The translations under genes were made by a program, and so were the position numbers. From positions 186,001-250,000 of the forward strand of contig NZ_LIPD01000006.1 of assembly GCF_001905545.1 (NCBI RefSeq): a DNA stretch of 64,000 nt, given 5' to 3'. The notes under the pieces were generated by a model that searched no databases, had not been told where the DNA came from, and saw only the letters and a list, made by a program, of their open reading frames with translations. Of this stretch, positions 1-8,969 are shown piece after piece. The stretch comes from Streptomyces sp. CB02056. Its GTDB lineage: Bacteria; Actinomycetota; Actinomycetes; Streptomycetales; Streptomycetaceae. Within the stretch, counting starts at the first letter, position 1; every line of letters begins with the position of its first letter.

Positions 1-2471
1 GGCAGCAGCGGCCGGTTCGGCGTGCCGCCCGCCCGGGTGAGGACCAGCTCCGCCACCTCCTGGGCGGCGGCCCAGTGCCGGGCCTCGCCGGTGGCCACCG
101 CGAGGTCGACGCAGAGGTCCCCGACGCCGGCGAGGCCGCAGCAGCGGAAGACCTGCGCGGTCCTCGGGGCGAGCGTCCGGCAGGTGTCGGCGGCGTCGGC
201 GGCCAGCGCCGTCAGCGCGTCGTCGCCGTACTGCCGGCCGGCCTGGACCAGCAGGGTGCCGAGCCCGGCCAGCCCCCGGCACCAGGAGAGGTAGCGGCGG
301 GTCGCCCCGGGTGCGCGGGCGGCGGCGATGATGCCGGGGAGGTCGGCCGCGAGGCCGTCCACGATCTCCCGGGCGGTGCGCCGGGACGCCTCATCGGGCA
401 TCGCGAGCAGGAAGTGGGCGACGCCCGCGCGGCCGTGCGCGAAGCCCTCCGCGAGGGCGGCGGTGCCGGGGTTGGGCTCCTCCCCGAGGTCGTCCAGCGG
501 ACGGCCGACCAGTTCGGCGGCGCAGTCGGCCGCCGCCGCCCGGTGCGCTCCCGTCTCCGGGCCGAGCCCGGCGAGCCCGGCGAGCAGCAGGTGCCCGGTG
601 CCGATCCCGGCCGTCCCCGCAATCTGGTCGACGCCCGTGCCCTCGTACCGGCGGGGCGCCGGGGGCTGGGTGCCCAGCGCGGCGGCCGCCTCGGCGAGGA
701 ACAGGTCGACGCCCGTACGGCCCTGGTGGAGCGAGCCGTCCAGGTGGTCGAGGGCCGGGTGGGCGGCCGTCCAGGCGGCCAGGTCGGCGGCGGCGGAGCG
801 GGCGTCCGGGCGGTCCGGGTGCTGGAGGAGTTCGAGGCCGAGGCCGGCGGCGCCGTCGTACAGCGAGAGCAGGGTCCGGGGCCGCTCGACGCCCGGGTCG
901 GCGGCGAGCAGCTCGCGGGCCATCCGGACGCAGGTGGTGACGGTGTGGTCGAGCGCGCCGTCCAGGACGCTCCGCCGGGTCTCCGCGTTCCACCGGGCGT
1001 GGCGGGCCCGCCGGGTCGGCACCGTCCCCTCGCGCAGCCGGGCCGCCGTGGCCGCACGCCGCGCCGGGTCGAGGCTCAGCAGGCCTTCGACGAGTTCCGC
1101 GGCCGGGTGCCCGGGCTCCGGGAGGGCGGCGCGCAGGCAGGCCAGGGTGCGGTCGCGGTTGGTCGCCGGGTCGGGGTCGATCACCACCGGGTCGAGGCCG
1201 GTGAGGGCGTGGTGCAGGGTGGCGCCCAGCGCGTAGTGGTCCTCGGTGGGGTCCTCCTCGGTGGCGCCGGGCAGGCCGTACCCGGCGGTGGCGCCCGGCG
1301 GGCGGTCGCCGTCCAGGGCGCTCACGCCGAAGTCGACCAGCGCGGGCCGGCCGTCCCGGTCGAGCACGACGTTCGCGGGCTTGAGGTCGCAGACCACCAC
1401 GCCGCGCGCGTGCACCGCGTCCAGCACCCGCAGCAACGCGCGCGCCAGCGTCCACCAGTCCCGCCCGCCCGGGCCGCCAGCGGAACCCGCGCCGCCCGCG
1501 TCTCCCGCCTCGGCGTCGTACGGGCCGCGGGTCAGCACCTCGCGGCGCAGGTCGGTCCGCCCGCAGGCGGTGCTGACCAGGTACTCGTCGGTGCCGTGCC
1601 GGAAGTAGTCGACCAGCGCGGGCACTCCGGGGACCCCGGCCAGCGCGTCGAGCACCCGGCGCTCGTGCCGCAGCCGGCCGCGCGCGTCGACACCCGCGCC
1701 GTCCTCGGCGACGAAGGCCCGGGCCTGCTTGACCACCACCTCGCGCCCGGTGGCGAGGTGGACCGCGCGGTAGACGTGGCCGCTCGGCGCGCGGGTGATG
1801 CCGGCGGTGATCCGGTAGCGGCCGTCGCCGACCCGGGTGGTCGCCGGGCGGGCGGGGGCGCCGGGCGCCTCGAACGGGTCGCTCGCCCAGGGCGGTCGGC
1901 GATAGCGGGCCTCGGCCAGGCCGGGGAACAGCGCGCCGTCCGGGCCGGCCATGCCGGCCTGGGCCTCGTCGTCGGTGACCCGGAACGGGCCGTAGCGGTA
2001 GTGCACCGGGGCGTCCGGCCGGACCCGGCGGTCGCTGACCACGGCGGGGCCTTCCCGGCCGGCCAGCGCCTGCGCCAACTCCAGCCCCAGGGCCCGGACT
2101 TCCTCGGGCCGGGGGTAGACCGTGACGGCCTTGCCCACGGCGGCGGCGCCGTGCCGTCCGCTGTTGAGCTCCCACAGCGCGGCCGTGCTCACCGCGAACT
2201 TCACGTCGCAGACCCGGCCGAGCAGGATCGGGAGCGCCGTGTCCAGCAACGCTTCGAAGCCGTCCGGGCGGGCGGAGAGGTGCAGCTTCCAGCCGTGGGC
2301 GAGCTCCGGCATCCGAGGGTCCCGGAGGTACCACCACTGGCCGTCGGTGCGCAGCGGGCGGTGCGGGCCGGGCGCACGGGCGGCCAACTGCTCAACCCTG
2401 CCGCCCAGTTGCTCCCGCAGTGCGTCCCGGTACGCGGCCTCGGCGGAGCCGGGGTCGGGCGGTGCGTTCAT
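1..2471 (-). CDS. Lanthipeptide synthetase, lyase-kinase-cyclase (class IV LanL-like), 3' end cut by window edge
   Basis: Phosphorylates Ser/Thr of the adjacent precursor, eliminates phosphate and cyclises Cys onto the dehydro residues. About 823 residues are visible. The first ~200 match the place and size of a phospho-Ser/Thr lyase domain. A Ser/Thr kinase follows, with catalytic loop CDLKPANVV near residue 362 and a DFG motif after it. The C-terminal LanC-like cyclase shows GFAHGRAGV (~675), SWCRG (~732) and RCCG (~778). The cysteines of SWC and CC sit where LanC zinc ligands are expected. Class III LanKC proteins lack these ligands, so class IV is favoured, with Cys-Cys in place of Cys-His. 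The ATG is preceded by GGGGGAGGA. The gene lies 55 bp downstream of the precursor gene on the same strand. Only the last few tens of residues should be missing. Confidence 0.88.
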   Translation of the reverse strand, partial: MNAPPDPGSAEAAYRDALREQLGGRVEQLAARAPGPHRPLRTDGQWWYLRDPRMPELAHGWKLHLSARPDGFEALLDTALPILLGRVCDVKFAVSTAALWELNSGRHGAAAVGKAVTVYPRPEEVRALGLELAQALAGREGPAVVSDRRVRPDAPVHYRYGPFRVTDDEAQAGMAGPDGALFPGLAEARYRRPPWASDPFEAPGAPARPATTRVGDGRYRITAGITRAPSGHVYRAVHLATGREVVVKQARAFVAEDGAGVDARGRLRHERRVLDALAGVPGVPALVDYFRHGTDEYLVSTACGRTDLRREVLTRGPYDAEAGDAGGAGSAGGPGGRDWWTLARALLRVLDAVHARGVVVCDLKPANVVLDRDGRPALVDFGVSALDGDRPPGATAGYGLPGATEEDPTEDHYALGATLHHALTGLDPVVIDPDPATNRDRTLACLRAALPEPGHPAAELVEGLLSLDPARRAATAARLREGTVPTRRARHARWNAETRRSVLDGALDHTVTTCVRMARELLAADPGVERPRTLLSLYDGAAGLGLELLQHPDRPDARSAAADLAAWTAAHPALDHLDGSLHQGRTGVDLFLAEAAAALGTQPPAPRRYEGTGVDQIAGTAGIGTGHLLLAGLAGLGPETGAHRAAAADCAAELVGRPLDDLGEEPNPGTAALAEGFAHGRAGVAHFLLAMPDEASRRTAREIVDGLAADLPGIIAAARAPGATRRYLSWCRGLAGLGTLLVQAGRQYGDDALTALAADAADTCRTLAPRTAQVFRCCGLAGVGDLCVDLAVATGEARHWAAAQEVAELVLTRAGGTPNRPLL

Positions 2472-2526
2472 GGTTCCGTCCTCCCCCGGTCCGCCGTGGT
2501 CCGCCGTTCGTTCGGATCCGGGTGGA

Positions 2527-2694
2527 TCAGGCGTTGAACTCACAGGGGAAGCGGGTCGGGACGTAGGTCACCCACGGCTCGCCCAGGCAGGCGGCGGGCG
2601 CGAGGTCGGCGTCGAACTCGTCCTCGAAGACGATGGCGTCCTCGTCGATCTCCAGCGGGCCGGCGTCGCGGATGTCGGTCAGCAGGGCACTCAT
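2527..2694 (-). CDS. Lanthipeptide precursor peptide (LanA-like), 55 aa
   Basis: This is the candidate substrate of the synthetase that follows 55 bp downstream on the same strand. I chose the ATG giving MSALLTDIRDAG because GGGAGG lies 6 nt upstream; an in-frame ATG six codons earlier has no such site. The leader is acidic (EIDEDAIVFEDEFDAD, residues 15-30), as is common for class III/IV leaders. The C-terminal half holds Cys36, Thr43, Thr47 and Cys51 and no Ser, so at most two dehydratable residues and two thiols exist. A methyllanthionine from Thr43 or Thr47 to Cys51 is the simplest ring. Cys36 lies N-terminal to both Thr and could stay free, form a reverse-direction ring or pair in a disulfide. 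The assignment rests on context and composition. Confidence 0.82.
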   Translation of the reverse strand: MSALLTDIRDAGPLEIDEDAIVFEDEFDADLAPAACLGEPWVTYVPTRFPCEFNA

Positions 2695-2871
2695 GGGGGT
2701 CCTCCCAATCATTCAGGTGGTTGGGTCCTGCGTGCTGAGCGCGCTCATGCTAGCCAGGCCACCCGACCCGGGACAGGGAGCTGACGGACCCGCCGGATCG
2801 ACTACGACAAAGGGAGGTTCCGTTTGTGGACGCCGGCTCCCGCCCGCGCCCACCGGGACGACACGAGCCGG

Positions 2872-3792
2872 TCAGCCGCGCAGGCGACGGGCCCGGAGGT
2901 ACTCGCGGGCCAGCAGGCGCAGCGCGGCGGGCTTCGCCGGGCCCGCCGAACGGCGCAGCAGGGCGCCGAGGTCGGCGCGGGCGGCGGCGCTGGTGAGCTC
3001 CTCCACGCCGACGATGCAGCGGACCATCGGGCGGTGGGCGGGCGGCACCCGGTCGATCACGGCCCGGCCCTCGGCGAGGCTGCGGTCGGCCCGGTCGAGC
3101 AGGGCGGCGAGCAGGGCCCGTACGGCGGGCAGGTCGCGGGCCTGTTCCAGGTCGGCGCGGGTGACGCCGTGCTCCCGGAGGGTCTGCTCGGGGATGGTCA
3201 GGCGGCCCTCTGCGAGGTCCTCGGCGAGGTCGTTGACGAAGTCGAGCCGCTGGCTGCCGTCGATGAAGGTGCGGCAGGCGGCGCGGTAGTCGCCCTGGTC
3301 CCCGTCGGGGCCGAGCAGCGCGGCGACCACCATGAAGCCGGGCAGCGAGTACCCGTCGATGTAGGCCTGGTGGTCCTCCTCGGTGGCGAACCCGGTGAAG
3401 TCCAGGTCGGCCCCGGTCGCGGCGAGGAAGTCCAGCACCCGGTCCCGCAGCACGGGGTGGGCGGCGACGCTGTTCAGCAGGGGGCGCAGCTCGGGGTCGT
3501 CGGTGCGGCCCGCGGCGAGGCTGTCGGTGACCAGCCGCTGCCAGCGGGCGGAGGCCGCCCGGCGTTCGGCGAGCGGGCCGCTGTCGAGCAGGGTGTCGGT
3601 GCGGTGCATGAAGGCGGCGGCGGCGATCACGTGCGGGACCGTCCGGGCGGGCAGCAGCAGGTCGGCGGCGAGCGCGACCTCCCGCTTGTACCGGGCGACC
3701 TGCTCCCGCTGCCGGCCGTAGTCGGCCCGCAGCCCGGCCTCCCGCACCCCGGCCGCGTCCAGCGCCCGCTCCCACCTGCCCACTCGGTCCAC
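2872..3792 (-). CDS. Squalene/phytoene synthase-family protein
   Basis: A 306-residue all-alpha protein of the head-to-head prenyl synthase family. Family members condense two prenyl diphosphates through two Asp-rich motifs that bind Mg-diphosphate. Here the first motif is DTLLD (66-70). The second is DFVND (184-188), followed by LAEDLAEGRLTIP, which matches the usual Asp-rich helix and Gly-Arg turn. The length is typical of bacterial phytoene or squalene synthases. No other carotenoid or hopanoid gene is nearby, so the substrate is unknown. It lies upstream of the lanthipeptide genes on the same strand with a 177-bp gap, so co-transcription is possible but not shown. Confidence 0.78.
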   Translation of the reverse strand: MDRVGRWERALDAAGVREAGLRADYGRQREQVARYKREVALAADLLLPARTVPHVIAAAAFMHRTDTLLDSGPLAERRAASARWQRLVTDSLAAGRTDDPELRPLLNSVAAHPVLRDRVLDFLAATGADLDFTGFATEEDHQAYIDGYSLPGFMVVAALLGPDGDQGDYRAACRTFIDGSQRLDFVNDLAEDLAEGRLTIPEQTLREHGVTRADLEQARDLPAVRALLAALLDRADRSLAEGRAVIDRVPPAHRPMVRCIVGVEELTSAAARADLGALLRRSAGPAKPAALRLLAREYLRARRLRG

Positions 3793-3920
3793 CCCATCGT
3801 TTGTTCGACGGGGGTCGAGCGTAGCCGGTGGGAGCGGGAGGACCTATTCGGGCTCCCGGGACCGTGCGGTCCTGGACCGCGGCCCCCGCGGCGCCGGACC
3901 GCAGGGCCCAGGGGCGCCGG

Positions 3921-4466
3921 TCAGCGCTGGCGGATCGCGGAGAATCCGCAGGCCGGGGTGCAGAGGGTGACGATGCCGCTGTAGCGGTGGGTGGTACGGC
4001 CCCGGGTGACGCTGTGCACGGTGTGCTTCTCGCGCAGGTTGAGCTCCCGGCAGCGCGGGCAGGCGGCACCGACCGGCTGGCCCCACGGGCGGTTCGGGTT
4101 GAGCTTGGCGATCGAGACGACCATCAGGACGGCGGCCACGCCCGCGCCGCCGAAGCCGACCACCCGCCACACGCCGTTCCCGGACTCCCGACGGTCGATC
4201 ATCTCGTCGTACGAGTAGGTGCCCCCGCCGCCGCGGCTGGACCATATCCGGCACTCGCTGTGCCGGGTCATGGTCTTGCCGTCGCAGGTCGGCGGGGTGT
4301 TCGGGTCCGCCTTGCCGACCACCAGGGCCAGGAAGAAGCCGAGTGCGATCAGCAGGCCGAACAGGACCACGGCGACGGTCCGGCTGCGCCCGGTGTGCAG
4401 CCGTTTGCGCTCGTTGTACGCCGTATCGATCACTGTCTGGGCCATGTTGCCCCCGTCGACCGCCAC
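3921..4466 (-). CDS. Two-TM membrane protein with C-terminal Cys-pair (zinc-ribbon-like) tail
   Basis: A 181-residue protein I do not recognise by name. The GTG start was chosen because AGGAGG lies 7 nt upstream; an in-frame ATG seven codons later is the alternative. A hydrophobic helix around residues 32-55 (AVVLFGLLIALGFFLALVV) is followed by a short loop with two Cys and a second helix (VVGFGGAGVAAVLMVVSIA). The C-terminal region carries CPRC and, about 35 residues later, CTPACG, which resembles a zinc ribbon facing one side of the membrane. The function is unknown. It sits between a prenyl synthase-like gene and a flavoprotein gene, all on the minus strand. Confidence 0.72.
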   Translation of the reverse strand: MAVDGGNMAQTVIDTAYNERKRLHTGRSRTVAVVLFGLLIALGFFLALVVGKADPNTPPTCDGKTMTRHSECRIWSSRGGGGTYSYDEMIDRRESGNGVWRVVGFGGAGVAAVLMVVSIAKLNPNRPWGQPVGAACPRCRELNLREKHTVHSVTRGRTTHRYSGIVTLCTPACGFSAIRQR

Positions 4467-4599
4467 TGGCTCTCCTCCTGGTGTCCGCTTCGCCCGCCCG
4501 GCCCGTGGTACCGGGCCGGAGGCGCCCCTCGGGTGGGGGCGAGAAGAACCCACCACGAAGGGCGTTTGCTTGTACGGAACTTGGGAAGAACTTGACCTT

Positions 4600-5838
4600 T
4601 CAGTCCTCCGCCGCGACCGAGGCCAGGTAGGCCTCCGCCCTGGCCGGGTCGAAGTACCACTCCTCCAGGTCCGCCGGGTCGTCGAAGGCGTTGGCGAACC
4701 GGTGGGCCACGGCGGGCAGCGAACCGCCCGCCCCGAGGATCCGGAGGACGTGCGGGGGCGGCGGGGCGAGCAGCTCGTTGCTCCAGGTGGTGGAGGGGGC
4801 GGCGGTTCGCCAGAACCCGTCGAAGGCCGCCTGCTGGAAGGCCCGGTCGAAGGGCCTGTCGCCGTGGGCGAGGATCGCCGCCAGGTAGCCGGCGGCGCAC
4901 TTGGCGGCGTTGTTGGAGCCCTGGCCCGCGATCGGGTCGTTGAGGACGACCACGTCCGCGACGCCCAGCACCGTGCCACCGCCAGGCAGTTCGCCGATCG
5001 GACGGCGCACCCCCGGGGCGAAGCGCCCGGCCAGCGTCGCTCCGGCGTCGGTGAGTTCGACGCCGGAACGGGTGCGGTCGTACTCCCAAGGCGTGAAGGC
5101 CTTCATCAACTCCAGCGTCACCCGCAGGTGTTCGGCGGGATCGCGGATCCCGTCGAAGGCGTCCGCCGGGCCGCCGGGAATCGCCTCCCAGACCATGGCG
5201 TCGCACGGGCCGGCCTCGGTCAGCGCCGGCACCAGGAAGAGCTCGCCGACACCCGGCACCAGGTTGCAGCGCACCGCCGGGTAGTCGTGCTCGGGGCGCG
5301 GACCGAGCCCGTGCACATAGCTGGCCGCCAGCGCGCGCTGCGGCCGCTCGTACGGGGAGCGCTCGTGGTCGCGCTCGAACAGCGAGGCCAGCGCGCCCTT
5401 TCCGGAGGCGACCAGCACCAGGTCGTACGAGCCGACCAGGTTCTGCAGGTCGGCCGCGGTCACCTGGCGCAGCTCCACCCGGCCGCCGCGCTCCGCGAAC
5501 AGCTCCAGCCAGGTGGACATCTTCAGCCGCTGGTCGACGGACTGCGCGTAGGCGTCCAGCCGCCCGACCCAGTCGACCGCCCGCTCCGCCTCCGGCCCGG
5601 CGACCGACACCCCGAGGCCCTCGATCCGGGGCGCCCGGTCGGCCCACAGGTCCAGGCCGAGGGCCCGCTCGGTGCGCAGCGCGGAGTCGAACATGCACTG
5701 ACTGGACATCACCCGGCCGCCGCGCACCTCCTCCGGGCCGCGGTCGGTCAGCACGGTCACGTCGTAGCCGTGCGCCTGTAGCCCCAGAGCCAGTTGGAGT
5801 CCGGCCTGCCCTGCGCCGACGATCAGAACTCTGCGCAT
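4600..5838 (-). CDS. Styrene/indole monooxygenase-like FAD-dependent protein (StyA family)
   Basis: A 412-residue flavoprotein. An N-terminal Rossmann motif (VLIVGAGQAGLQLA, GxGxxG at 8-13) binds FAD. The rest matches the StyA-type external flavin monooxygenases that epoxidise styrene or indole-like substrates using reduced FAD from a separate reductase. The segment VVVLNDPIAGQGSNNAAK is the second FAD-binding region. No StyB-type flavin reductase gene is adjacent, so reduced FAD would come from elsewhere. The substrate is not predictable. An upstream promoter could lie in the 171-bp gap before the next minus-strand gene; I see no clear motif there. Confidence 0.8.
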   Translation of the reverse strand: MRRVLIVGAGQAGLQLALGLQAHGYDVTVLTDRGPEEVRGGRVMSSQCMFDSALRTERALGLDLWADRAPRIEGLGVSVAGPEAERAVDWVGRLDAYAQSVDQRLKMSTWLELFAERGGRVELRQVTAADLQNLVGSYDLVLVASGKGALASLFERDHERSPYERPQRALAASYVHGLGPRPEHDYPAVRCNLVPGVGELFLVPALTEAGPCDAMVWEAIPGGPADAFDGIRDPAEHLRVTLELMKAFTPWEYDRTRSGVELTDAGATLAGRFAPGVRRPIGELPGGGTVLGVADVVVLNDPIAGQGSNNAAKCAAGYLAAILAHGDRPFDRAFQQAAFDGFWRTAAPSTTWSNELLAPPPPHVLRILGAGGSLPAVAHRFANAFDDPADLEEWYFDPARAEAYLASVAAED

Positions 5839-6009
5839 CGCCCCTGCTCTCCTGGTGGTACGTCCCGGACGGCGGCCCGGACGGACCGGCCGTCTCCGGC
5901 CTGCTTACCAGTCATCGGGGCCGCCCGTCCACGGGCCGTACCGGCCTTCGCTCCCGACCCGTACGGACACTCGCCCACGACCCGTACCGGCGCCCGGTCC
6001 CGCCCCGCC

Positions 6010-6660
6010 TCACCCCGTGACCAGCCGCCGGCCGCTGACCTCCTCCGGGCGGATCCGCACCCAGCGCGGCCGCACCCCGCCCGCCCAGGGGGCCGCGCCG
6101 GGCAGCCCGGCCAGCCGGTCGAGCTCGGCGGGGTCGTCCACGTAGTGCGCCGGGCCGAGGGCGAGCACGCTCCAGCCGCGCCCGAGGTACTCGTCGATGT
6201 GGTCGACCTGGAAGGAGACCGCGGCCCCCTCCACCGGGGCGGCGGCGTCGTGTTCGCCGGTGCGGTAGGCGAAGGAGCCCTGGTCCACCACGTAGTTGAC
6301 CGGCAGCACCACCGGCCCCGGCTCGACCGGCAGGGCGATCCGGCCGATGCCGTGGCCGCCGACCAGCTGCCAGCACTCCGGCTCGGTGAGGTCGAGCAGC
6401 CGGGGGCGCGGGCCGGGGCCGCCCTGGCCGGGCGCGGCGTCGGCACGGCCGGACCGCAGCTCGCCCGGGGTGGTGTCGAGGGCGGCGGCGATCCGGACGA
6501 AGCCCGCCGGGTCGAAGCCGGGCCCCGCCTCCAGCAGGCACCGCAGGTAGCGGGGGGCCATCGCGGCCCGGTTGGCCAGGGCCTCCTCGCTGAGGCCCAG
6601 CTGCTCGCGCCGTTCGGCGATCCGACGGGCGACGGCGGCGGGGTCGGGGGTGTCGTTCAC
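6010..6660 (-). CDS. XRE-type HTH fused to PPOX (pyridoxamine 5'-phosphate oxidase-like) domain
   Basis: A 216-residue fusion. Residues ~8-65 form a helix-turn-helix of the XRE class (LGLSEEALANRAAMAPRYL, then a DTTPGELR turn). Residues ~85-216 form a split-barrel flavin-binding domain of the PPOX/NimA-like superfamily. Such fusions are common in actinomycetes and may couple flavin or F420 redox sensing to DNA binding, but the ligand is not known. The GTG start follows GAGGAG with suitable spacing and gives VNDTPDPAAV. It is divergent from the fold-type IV aminotransferase gene, with 189 bp between them that should hold both promoters. Confidence 0.82.
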   Translation of the reverse strand: MNDTPDPAAVARRIAERREQLGLSEEALANRAAMAPRYLRCLLEAGPGFDPAGFVRIAAALDTTPGELRSGRADAAPGQGGPGPRPRLLDLTEPECWQLVGGHGIGRIALPVEPGPVVLPVNYVVDQGSFAYRTGEHDAAAPVEGAAVSFQVDHIDEYLGRGWSVLALGPAHYVDDPAELDRLAGLPGAAPWAGGVRPRWVRIRPEEVSGRRLVTG

Positions 6661-6849
6661 GGTGGTGACTCCTCGGCTGGCCGGGGGCCGTCTGGCCGCG
6701 TCCGGGCGTTGACCAGGGCGGATCCATCCAAGCGCCCGGCCGCCGGCAAGTCGAGCAACGGCCCGGCCCCGTGCGTGTCGGTCCGCGCCCCCGTGCCACC
6801 GCTGCCCCGGAGCGGAAACCCGGGGCCGGACGGGCCCCGCTGTGGAAGC

Positions 6850-7647
6850 ATGGCGCGGGTGCTGACCATAGAGATCAACGGCCGCCGGGCGGACGCGGAG
6901 AGCGTGTACCGGGTGGCGACGCGGAACTTCGGGCACTTCACCTCGATGCAGGTGCGCGACGGGGCGGTCCGCGGCCTGGACCTGCACCTGGAGCGGCTGG
7001 AGACGGCGTCGCGCGCGCTGTTCGGCGAGGGGATCGCGTGCGACGGCGGAACGGTCCAGGGGCTGATCGGACGGGCGCTCGGCGCGGACCGTGACGCGTC
7101 GGTCCGGGTCACCGTCGCCGCGCGGCTCGACGACCCGCTGTCGCCCGACGTCATGGTGGCCGTCTCCGACCCCGTCCCCGACGCGCCCCAACCCGCGCCG
7201 CGCGTCCGCACGGTGACGTACGAACGCGAACTGCCGCACGTCAAGCACCTCGCGACAATGGGCCTGAGCTACCAGCCCCTCCAGGCCCGGGCCGCGGGCT
7301 TCGACGACGTCCTGTTCGTCGGGCGGGACGGGCGCCTGAGCGAGGGCTCGATCTGGAACGTCGCCTTCTGGGACGGCCGGCAGGTCGTCTGGCCGGAGGC
7401 GGACGTACTGCCCGGCATCACGATGCAGCTGCTGCGGCGCGGTCTGACGCGGGTCGGGCTGCCCTGGGAGGTCCGGCCCGTGACCGCCGACGACCTGCCG
7501 GGCCTGGGTGCCGCCGCGGCGACCAACTCGATCTGCCCCTGCCAGCCGCTGGCCGCCATCGACGGCACGTCCTTCCCCGCCGACGGGGGCGCCCTGGCCG
7601 AAGCCCTCGCCGGCGCCTGGGCCGTGATCCCCTGGGAAGCGGTCTGA
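6850..7647 (+). CDS. Class IV (fold-type IV) PLP aminotransferase / aminodeoxychorismate lyase-like
   Basis: A 265-residue protein of the PLP fold-type IV family, which includes branched-chain and D-amino acid aminotransferases and aminodeoxychorismate lyase. The likely Schiff-base lysine is in LPHVKHLATMG, and the segment RLSEGSIWNVAFW is the family's conserved cofactor-binding region. Size fits ADC lyase/DAAT better than the longer IlvE, which is present separately. ATG was chosen because the protein aligns from TIEINGRRA onward. Convergent with an MFS gene. Substrate unresolved; it may act in folate metabolism or amino acid transamination. Confidence 0.78.
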   Translation: MARVLTIEINGRRADAESVYRVATRNFGHFTSMQVRDGAVRGLDLHLERLETASRALFGEGIACDGGTVQGLIGRALGADRDASVRVTVAARLDDPLSPDVMVAVSDPVPDAPQPAPRVRTVTYERELPHVKHLATMGLSYQPLQARAAGFDDVLFVGRDGRLSEGSIWNVAFWDGRQVVWPEADVLPGITMQLLRRGLTRVGLPWEVRPVTADDLPGLGAAAATNSICPCQPLAAIDGTSFPADGGALAEALAGAWAVIPWEAV

Positions 7648-7692
7648 GCGCACCGGCCCGTCCGGCCCCGCGGGAGTGAGGTCCGGGACCGG

Positions 7693-8865
7693 CTACCCCT
7701 TGGTCCTCCGGTCGCGCCAGGCCGGGGCGAGCGCGGCGAGCATCACCGCCGCGGTGAGCACGAACGCCCACGGGTAGCCCGTCGCGCCCGCGACCGCGCC
7801 GAAGGCGACAGCGCCGACGCCCATGCCCCCGTCGAAGGCGACGTTCCACAGCGCCGTCACGGTGCCGTACCCGGCGGGCGGCACCCGGGCGTACATCAGC
7901 GTCAGCGTCGCGTTCTGCGCGACGCCGAAGCCCGCGCCGAACACCGTGGCCCCGGCCACCACGGCGACCGGGCTGCCCGTCGAGGCCAGCAGCAGCACCC
8001 CGCCGGCGCAGACCAGCAGGGCGGGCAGCACCAGCCCGGACGCGCCCCGGCGGTCCCCGTACCGCCCGGCCAGCCAGCGGGTCGCCGTCGCGGCCGCGGG
8101 CTGGACCAGCAGCGCCGCCGCGACGGCGGCGGCGGACGGCACGGCCAGCGGCAGGAAGGTGACCAGGATCCCGGCCGCCAGCGCCGTCGCGCCGAACACC
8201 ACGGCCGGGCGCAGCAGCGCGCCGCTGCGCAGCCCCTCCCGCAGGCCCACCGTCGGCCCGTCGGCCCGGGTGCGGTCCGGCAGCGCCGGGACGGAGACGA
8301 CGGCGGCCAGCGGCGCCGCCGCGCCGATCGCGAACACCCAGCCCCAGCCGACGTGTTGGGCCAGCCAGACACCGAGTGGCTGACCGGCCAGGGCGGTCAG
8401 CCCGGAGACCAGCCCGACCAGGGCGAGCCCCTCGCCGCGCCGTTCGGCCGGGATCAGCGCGGCGGTCAGCGCCCCGCCCGCGACCAGCGCGACGGCGAAG
8501 CCGAGCCCGCGCAGCAGGCAGACCGCGACCACGGCCGCCATGCCGCCGGTCCAGGCGAGCGCCAGGGTGGGCGCGCCCAGCAGCACCAGCCCGGCCGCCA
8601 GCGCCCAGCGGTGGCCGAACCGGGCGGTCAGCGACGGGGTGGCCAGCTCGCCGACCACGGTGGCGAACATCAGCGCGCCGGTGGCCAGACCCGCCGCGTG
8701 CTCGCCGCCGCCGGACTCCTGGGCGTACAGCGGGACGGCGGAGAGCAGCAGGTTGAACCCGGTGGTGCAGCCGAAGAGGGAGACGAGGCGCACCAGCAGC
8801 GCCCACGTCACCAACGGCGGCCGGGCGCGGCCGGAGCCCGCCGCGGAGGCGGTGGTGGTGGTCAC
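7693..8865 (-). CDS. MFS transporter (drug/metabolite exporter type)
   Basis: A 390-residue integral membrane protein with about 12 hydrophobic helices spread over its length. Helix 1 contains LVRLVSLFGCTTGFNLLLSAVPLYA, and the loop after helix 2 contains ARFGHRWALA, matching the MFS motif A region. The N-terminus is short and Ala/Thr-rich (MTTTTASAAG). Two repeats of six helices are consistent with the family length. It is transcribed away from fprA; the shared 221-bp intergenic region contains overlapping palindromes that may be an operator. Substrate unknown. Confidence 0.85.
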   Translation of the reverse strand: MTTTTASAAGSGRARPPLVTWALLVRLVSLFGCTTGFNLLLSAVPLYAQESGGGEHAAGLATGALMFATVVGELATPSLTARFGHRWALAAGLVLLGAPTLALAWTGGMAAVVAVCLLRGLGFAVALVAGGALTAALIPAERRGEGLALVGLVSGLTALAGQPLGVWLAQHVGWGWVFAIGAAAPLAAVVSVPALPDRTRADGPTVGLREGLRSGALLRPAVVFGATALAAGILVTFLPLAVPSAAAVAAALLVQPAAATATRWLAGRYGDRRGASGLVLPALLVCAGGVLLLASTGSPVAVVAGATVFGAGFGVAQNATLTLMYARVPPAGYGTVTALWNVAFDGGMGVGAVAFGAVAGATGYPWAFVLTAAVMLAALAPAWRDRRTKG

Positions 8866-8969
8866 CCGGCGACGCTACCGGCCCGCACCAGCCACCGGTA
8901 GGCCCCGCCGAAGCCGCCGGGACACCGCCGGGACGCCGTCGGAGCCCCGGTCGGACCCGCGCCGAGGCC

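Noticed and set aside
75..2537. Long open frame antisense to the lanthipeptide synthetase, over 800 codons
   Set aside because: A by-product of high GC at third codon positions. The translation is Gly/Val/Arg-rich with no motif, while the opposite strand carries clear kinase and cyclase motifs.
7648..7692. Possible terminator between the aminotransferase and MFS genes
   Set aside because: Only a poor, interrupted GTCCGG pairing is visible; not strong enough to report.
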